Shown: piece by piece, positions 4,896-8,127 of the stretch
Layout: the number at the start of each line of letters is the position of its first letter
How positions within the stretch are numbered: position 1 is the first letter of the stretch
Source: Armatimonadota bacterium
Lineage (GTDB): Bacteria > Armatimonadota > Armatimonadia > Armatimonadales > Armatimonadaceae
Length of the DNA: 8,127 nt
Assembly (NCBI GenBank): GCA_014380985.1
Contig: JACMIU010000140.1
Span: 1 to 8,127, forward strand
Reading direction: 5' to 3'
The notes under the pieces: generated by a model
Told to the model about the DNA's origin: nothing
The model's input: only the letters and a program-made list of their open reading frames with translations
Databases searched by the model: none
Program-made: the position numbers and the translations under genes

Positions 4896-6212
4896 CTACC
4901 GCTTGATGTTGTAGAACGACGCCATCCCCTCGAAAACCGCCGTGTCGCCTAATTCTTCCTCGATGCGAAGCAGTTGATTGTATTTCGCCACGCGGTCGGT
5001 GCGCGAGGGTGCGCCGGTTTTGATCTGTCCGGCGTTGGTCGCTACCGCGATGTCGGCAATCGTGGTGTCCTCGGTTTCGCCGGAGCGGTGCGAGATAATC
5101 GCGGTGAACCCGGCGCGTTTCGCCATCTCAATCGCCGCTAATGTTTCGGTCAGCGTCCCAATCTGGTTCACCTTGACCAGAATCGAGTTGCCGCATTTTT
5201 CGTGAATGCCCCGCGCCAATCGCTCGGTGTTGGTGACGAACAAATCGTCGCCGACCAGTTGTACCCGGTCGCCAATCGCGGCGGTCAGTGCTTGCCATCC
5301 TTCCCAGTCGTCTTCCGACAAGCCGTCCTCAATCGAGATAATCGGGTACTTGCCCGCTAAATCAATCCAGAATTGCACCATCTCGTCGCGGGTTTTGATC
5401 TGGTTCGACTTCCAGAAGTAGTACGAGCCTTCCTTGCCGATTTTCTTGGCTTCCTCGTACAGTTCCGTACACGCGGCGTCGGTCGCCAGCATCACCTGTT
5501 CGCCCGGCTTGTAGCCCGCCTTTTCAATCGCTTGCATGATGTAGTCGAGGGCTTGCTCGGTGGATGCCACATTCGGTGCGAAGCCGCCTTCGTCGCCGAC
5601 CGATGTATTGAGACCCGCTCCCTTCAAAATCGCCTTAAGCGTATGGAAGATTTCGGTTCCCATCTGAAGCGATTCGGAGAACGACGACGCGCCGACCGGC
5701 ATCACCATAAACTCCTGAAAGTCAACCGTGGAATCGGCGTGCTTGCCACCGTTCAGGATGTTGAGCATAGGCACGGGCAGTTGGCGGGCGGACGTTCCGC
5801 CGATATAGCGGTACAGCGGTAGTTGCACGGCTTGCGTCGCCGCTTTTGCGACCGCGAGCGACACGCCGAGAATCGCGTTCGCGCCGAGGTTCGCCTTGTT
5901 TTCCGTGCCGTCGAGTTCGATTAGCAGTTCGTCAATGGCGACCTGTTCGAGAGCCTCCATTTCGACCAGTTCGGGGGCGATTTTGTCGTTGACGTTTTCC
6001 ACTGCTTTGCGGACGCCCTTGCCCGCGAAGCGCGTTTTGTCCCCGTCGCGCAGTTCGACGGCTTCGTGCGCCCCGGTGGATGCGCCCGACGGCACGGCGG
6101 CGCGTCCGAACACGCCCGATTTCAGGCGCACTTCGACTTCGATGGTCGGGTTGCCCCGCGAATCAAGAATCTCGCGGGCGATAATATCGTCAATGGTGGT
6201 GACTGTGCTCAT
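4896..6212 (-). CDS. eno: Enolase (phosphopyruvate hydratase)
   Basis: Converts 2-phosphoglycerate to phosphoenolpyruvate in glycolysis and gluconeogenesis; cytosolic, Mg-dependent, and in bacteria often part of the RNA degradosome. At 438 aa it is normal for the family. All expected residues are present: the SGAST loop (42-46), His158 and Glu167 (GGKHAD, DFQEF), the proton donor Glu208 (VGDEGG), Mg ligands Asp245, Glu295 (SIEDG) and Asp322 (GDDLFVTN), the base Lys347 (LVKVNQIGT), the HRSGET segment (375-380) and Lys398 (IKTGAPSRTDR). The start at 6212 gives the usual N-terminus running into AREILDSRGNPT (12-23). The gene stands alone, convergent with the padR operon and ended by the shared terminator. 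It has no clear Shine-Dalgarno sequence: the nearest G-run is about 16 nt upstream. Its leader is long, unlike the other promoter-proximal genes here. Confidence 0.98.
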   Translation of the reverse strand: MSTVTTIDDIIAREILDSRGNPTIEVEVRLKSGVFGRAAVPSGASTGAHEAVELRDGDKTRFAGKGVRKAVENVNDKIAPELVEMEALEQVAIDELLIELDGTENKANLGANAILGVSLAVAKAATQAVQLPLYRYIGGTSARQLPVPMLNILNGGKHADSTVDFQEFMVMPVGASSFSESLQMGTEIFHTLKAILKGAGLNTSVGDEGGFAPNVASTEQALDYIMQAIEKAGYKPGEQVMLATDAACTELYEEAKKIGKEGSYYFWKSNQIKTRDEMVQFWIDLAGKYPIISIEDGLSEDDWEGWQALTAAIGDRVQLVGDDLFVTNTERLARGIHEKCGNSILVKVNQIGTLTETLAAIEMAKRAGFTAIISHRSGETEDTTIADIAVATNAGQIKTGAPSRTDRVAKYNQLLRIEEELGDTAVFEGMASFYNIKR

Positions 6213-6355
6213 AAAAAGTAATGACTTTCCCCTTCGGGCGCGGCGGTGCGGGCGCGAAAATACAGGAGCGCACCAAAAACCGACGTAGAAAGAATGCGAA
6301 TCGGTGTATCGGAAAAATCGCTTCGGGCGATTTTCCTATGCCGATTTAGGTTTGA
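6213..6355 (-). promoter_or_regulatory. Long structured 5' leader of eno
   Basis: If transcription starts about 7 nt after the -10 box at 6362-6367, the eno mRNA has a leader of roughly 140 nt. It holds a large hairpin (6299-6346) and a second possible stem, GGTGCG/CGCACC (6245-6250 with 6269-6274). CTTCGGGCG (plus strand) occurs twice, at 6321-6329 over the apical loop of the first hairpin and at 6232-6240 near the start codon. I recognise no known riboswitch consensus. A translation or stability control element is possible. Confidence 0.45.
6299..6346 (-). repeat. Extended hairpin in the eno leader
   Basis: The outer arms AATCGG (6299-6304) and CCGATT (6341-6346) pair perfectly. The inner arms GGAAA-AATCGC and GCGATT-TTCC pair with a single bulged A around a TTCGG loop (CCGAA in the minus-strand RNA). 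The joining segment can add A-U and G-U pairs. There is no T-tract after the full stem, so it is not an ordinary terminator. Confidence 0.6.
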
Positions 6356-6361
6356 TGACAT

Positions 6362-6391
6362 ATTATAGCACCGAACGCGGCAGGGGGTCAA
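6362..6391 (-). promoter_or_regulatory. eno: Extended -10 promoter of eno
   Basis: On the minus strand TTGACC (complement of 6386-6391) and TATAAT (complement of 6362-6367) are separated by 18 bp, with TGC directly before TATAAT, an extended -10 element. The expected start is near 6355. This is a strong housekeeping-type promoter, fitting a glycolytic gene. Confidence 0.8.
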
Positions 6392-6405
6392 TAGCATAGG
6401 TCAAT
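6386..6405. repeat. Tandem GGTCAAT direct repeat at the eno -35 region
   Basis: GGTCAAT occurs at 6386-6392 and 6399-6405, 13 bp apart. The first copy contains the eno -35 box. On the minus strand each copy reads ATTGACC, so the second could be an alternative -35 element or a regulator half-site. Confidence 0.35.
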
Positions 6406-6433
6406 CGCCAGTGCAACGCCGCCCCGAATGCCG

Positions 6434-6439
6434 TAAAAT
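6434..6439 (+). promoter_or_regulatory. Putative -10 box of the GH65 lipoprotein gene
   Basis: TAAAAT ends 9 nt before the ATG at 6449. The segment between, AGCGGCGGT, has only a weak GGCGG purine run, too close to the ATG for a normal Shine-Dalgarno site. No good -35 hexamer is seen. This again suits a leaderless or near-leaderless mRNA. Confidence 0.45.
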
Positions 6440-6448
6440 AGCGGCGGT

Positions 6449-8127
6449 ATGATCCTGCAAAAACGTCTCCCTGCGCTTGCCGCCCCCCTGATCGCCCTGC
6501 TTCTTGCCGGTTGCCCCGCGAATAACCCGGCGACCACCGACGCGCCTCCCGTCTTGCCGCGTAAAACCGTGGACGCCGCCAGTACCGGCGCGTTTCAGAA
6601 CACCGATCCCTACCTCCTTTCCACCACCGACCCGGAGGCGCACCGGGGCAACCACGGTATCTACCTATCGAACGGAACTATCGGGGCGACGTTCGGCGCG
6701 ACCGGAAGCGCGACTGAAAAAAGCGTGACGTTTCGCGCCGGGGTGTACGATGCGAAGGAAACGCTTGCGCCGGTTTTTACGGGCTATGCGCTTCCGATTG
6801 CCGCGCCGAAGGCGGGCGAAACCTACAAGCAGACATTAGACATCAAGCGCGGCGTGTTGGTAACGGAACATGGCGGGCGCACGATTACCGCGTTTGTGTC
6901 GGCGGCGAAGCCGGATATTGTGGTGCTAAACATCAAGGGCGGAACCCGCACCGACGCCACACCGATTGGGGAGCGGTTCGGCAAGCCGGAAACGGTTTCC
7001 GGCAAGACCGAAGCCACCACGCGCTACGTGTGCGGCGACGCGGCGACCGGCACAGAGCCTAATAAAGAACCCGGAGCCAGCGAATCGTTCACCACCGTGT
7101 ATGCCGTTTCGGAGGGCAAAAGCGAGGCGGCGGCGAAAGAGGCGGCGTACAACGCGGCGCAGTCGGCTCTCGCGTCCGGCTTTGACGCGCTTTTGGCGGC
7201 GCACGAAGCGGTTTGGGCGGCGCGTTGGAAAACGGCGGGTATCGAAATCGAGGGCGACCCCGAAGCCCAGCAGTTGGTGAACAAATTGACGTTCGACTTA
7301 TTACAGTCGGTGGCGGTCGGTGGCGACCATTCCGTCGCGCCGGAAGCACTGTCCGGCGATTTCTACAAAGGGCATATCTTCTGGGACGCCGATATTTGGA
7401 TGTTTCCCTCGCTTCTGCCGCAGTATCCCGAAGCGGCGCGGAACCTGCTCGATTACCGCTACAAGCACCTGCCGGAAGCGCGAAAGATTGCCGCGAACGC
7501 CGGATTCGCCGGGGCGGATTACCCGTGGGAATCGGCGGCGACCGGGCAGGAAGTCGCGCCAAGCGGGTTCTCGACCGAGCGGCATGTCACCGGGGGCGTC
7601 GGCTTCGCGGCGACGCAATACTACCTTGCGACCGGCGACGCAGGGTGGCTACGGGAGCGCGGCTACCCGGTGATTTCCGGCGTCGCCGATCATTTCGCGT
7701 CGCGGGCGAAAAAGGGAGGCGACGGCGCGTACCACATTAACAAGGTATTCGGACCCGACGAAAACCGGGGAACCGTGAACGATAACACGTACACGAACGC
7801 TTTAGCGAAATACTGTCTGGAGTCGGCAGGCGACGCGGCGAAAGCCGTAAACCAACCGGCAAACGCGCAGTGGGGTGTGGTGGCAAAAAACATCGCCCTG
7901 CCATTCGACAAGAAACGCGGCGCATACCAAGCCCGCGCCAGTGACGACGACCGCCCGACGAAGCAAGCCGACGGCGAACTGGTGATTTATCCGGCGCGGC
8001 TTTCGATGGATAAAGCGACCGCCGAAAAAACGTTCGACTACCACTCCCCGCGCCCGATAAAAACCGGTCCCGCCATGACCGCCTCGATGCACGCCCTAAT
8101 CGCGGCTCGGCTCGGACGCGCCGCGGA
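6449..8127 (+). CDS. GH65-type glycoside hydrolase lipoprotein, C-terminus cut by window edge
   Basis: The frame is open for 559 codons to the window end. Residues 1-22 are a lipoprotein signal peptide: KR, a hydrophobic stretch, and lipobox LAGC with Cys22 as the lipidation site, so the enzyme acts outside the cytoplasm, anchored to membrane. A linker and an N-terminal beta-rich domain (about 50-250) precede the catalytic (alpha/alpha)6 barrel. GHIFWDADIWMFPSLL (308-323), YRYKHLPEARKIAANAGFAG (about 337-356) and YPWESAATGQE are typical of GH65 enzymes of the ATHL1/kojibiose-hydrolase branch. GPDEN (435-439) holds Glu438, the likely general acid, and KQAD (505-508) is the conserved loop. Family members cleave or phosphorolyse alpha-glucosides such as kojibiose, trehalose, maltose or the glucosyl-galactose of collagen. 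The residue deciding hydrolysis or phosphorolysis lies past the edge. I favour hydrolysis because of the secretion signal. Roughly 150-200 residues are probably missing. Confidence 0.85.
   Translation, partial: MILQKRLPALAAPLIALLLAGCPANNPATTDAPPVLPRKTVDAASTGAFQNTDPYLLSTTDPEAHRGNHGIYLSNGTIGATFGATGSATEKSVTFRAGVYDAKETLAPVFTGYALPIAAPKAGETYKQTLDIKRGVLVTEHGGRTITAFVSAAKPDIVVLNIKGGTRTDATPIGERFGKPETVSGKTEATTRYVCGDAATGTEPNKEPGASESFTTVYAVSEGKSEAAAKEAAYNAAQSALASGFDALLAAHEAVWAARWKTAGIEIEGDPEAQQLVNKLTFDLLQSVAVGGDHSVAPEALSGDFYKGHIFWDADIWMFPSLLPQYPEAARNLLDYRYKHLPEARKIAANAGFAGADYPWESAATGQEVAPSGFSTERHVTGGVGFAATQYYLATGDAGWLRERGYPVISGVADHFASRAKKGGDGAYHINKVFGPDENRGTVNDNTYTNALAKYCLESAGDAAKAVNQPANAQWGVVAKNIALPFDKKRGAYQARASDDDRPTKQADGELVIYPARLSMDKATAEKTFDYHSPRPIKTGPAMTASMHALIAARLGRAA

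Noticed and set aside
5373..5822. Plus-strand open frame (149 codons) inside eno
   Set aside because: It is antisense to fully conserved enolase sequence, with no domain, promoter or ribosome site of its own.
6209..6397. Possible leader peptide upstream of eno whose TGA overlaps the eno ATG (ATGA)
   Set aside because: Its candidate starts lie at or upstream of the -10 box, so they would not be in the mRNA. No later in-frame ATG, GTG or TTG exists, and the peptide looks like translated leader sequence. The overlap is probably chance.
1..8127. Mobile element, CRISPR array, toxin-antitoxin or defence system
   Set aside because: No transposase, integrase, regularly spaced repeats, tRNA-type attachment site or recognisable defence gene is seen. 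Genes and intergenic distances look like core chromosome.

Overview
The window reads as an ordinary chromosomal stretch of a GC-rich, free-living, probably saccharolytic bacterium. The genes have even codon use, and I see no insertion sequences, integrases, tRNAs, rRNAs or CRISPR arrays. Several promoter-proximal genes have a TANNNT -10 box only 5-9 nt before the start codon and no Shine-Dalgarno sequence, which points to leaderless mRNAs. This habit, with the GC content and gene types, would fit a lineage such as Armatimonadota or a Deinococcus- or Chloroflexota-like group. That placement is an inference and is weak.

Layout, left to right. (1) Bases 1-131, minus: the N-terminus of a DNA photolyase/cryptochrome-family protein, cut by the window edge. 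(2) A 94-bp divergent intergenic region with two small hairpins. (3) A plus-strand run of rhamnulokinase (rhaB, 226-1695), a three-helix membrane protein carrying a divergent macro domain (1740-2603), and a PfkB/adenosine-kinase-like sugar or nucleoside kinase (2641-3633). Each has its own -10-like box. (4) A two-gene regulatory operon: a PadR-family repressor (3710-4084) overlapping a HAAS-type membrane protein (4068-4802). Its promoter is near-consensus and is covered by two palindromes that look like operators. (5) A convergent junction with two related hairpins; the second is a 16-bp perfect stem and a good bidirectional terminator. (6) Enolase (eno, minus strand, 4896-6212), with a long structured 5' leader and an extended -10 promoter. 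(7) A divergent lipoprotein glycoside hydrolase of the GH65/kojibiose-hydrolase-like type (6449 to the right edge, truncated).

How they fit together: RhaB would phosphorylate L-rhamnulose, although rhaA and rhaD are not visible. Enolase is core glycolysis, and the GH65 lipoprotein would release glucose from an alpha-linked glycan outside the cytoplasm. The PfkB protein more likely serves nucleoside or sugar salvage. The PadR-HAAS pair is a self-contained envelope-sensing or regulatory module. I do not see a clearly new multi-gene system. The most unusual items are the membrane-tethered macro domain with an altered ligand loop, the contrast between leaderless and Shine-Dalgarno starts, the PadR operator overlapping its own start codon, and the structured enolase leader.
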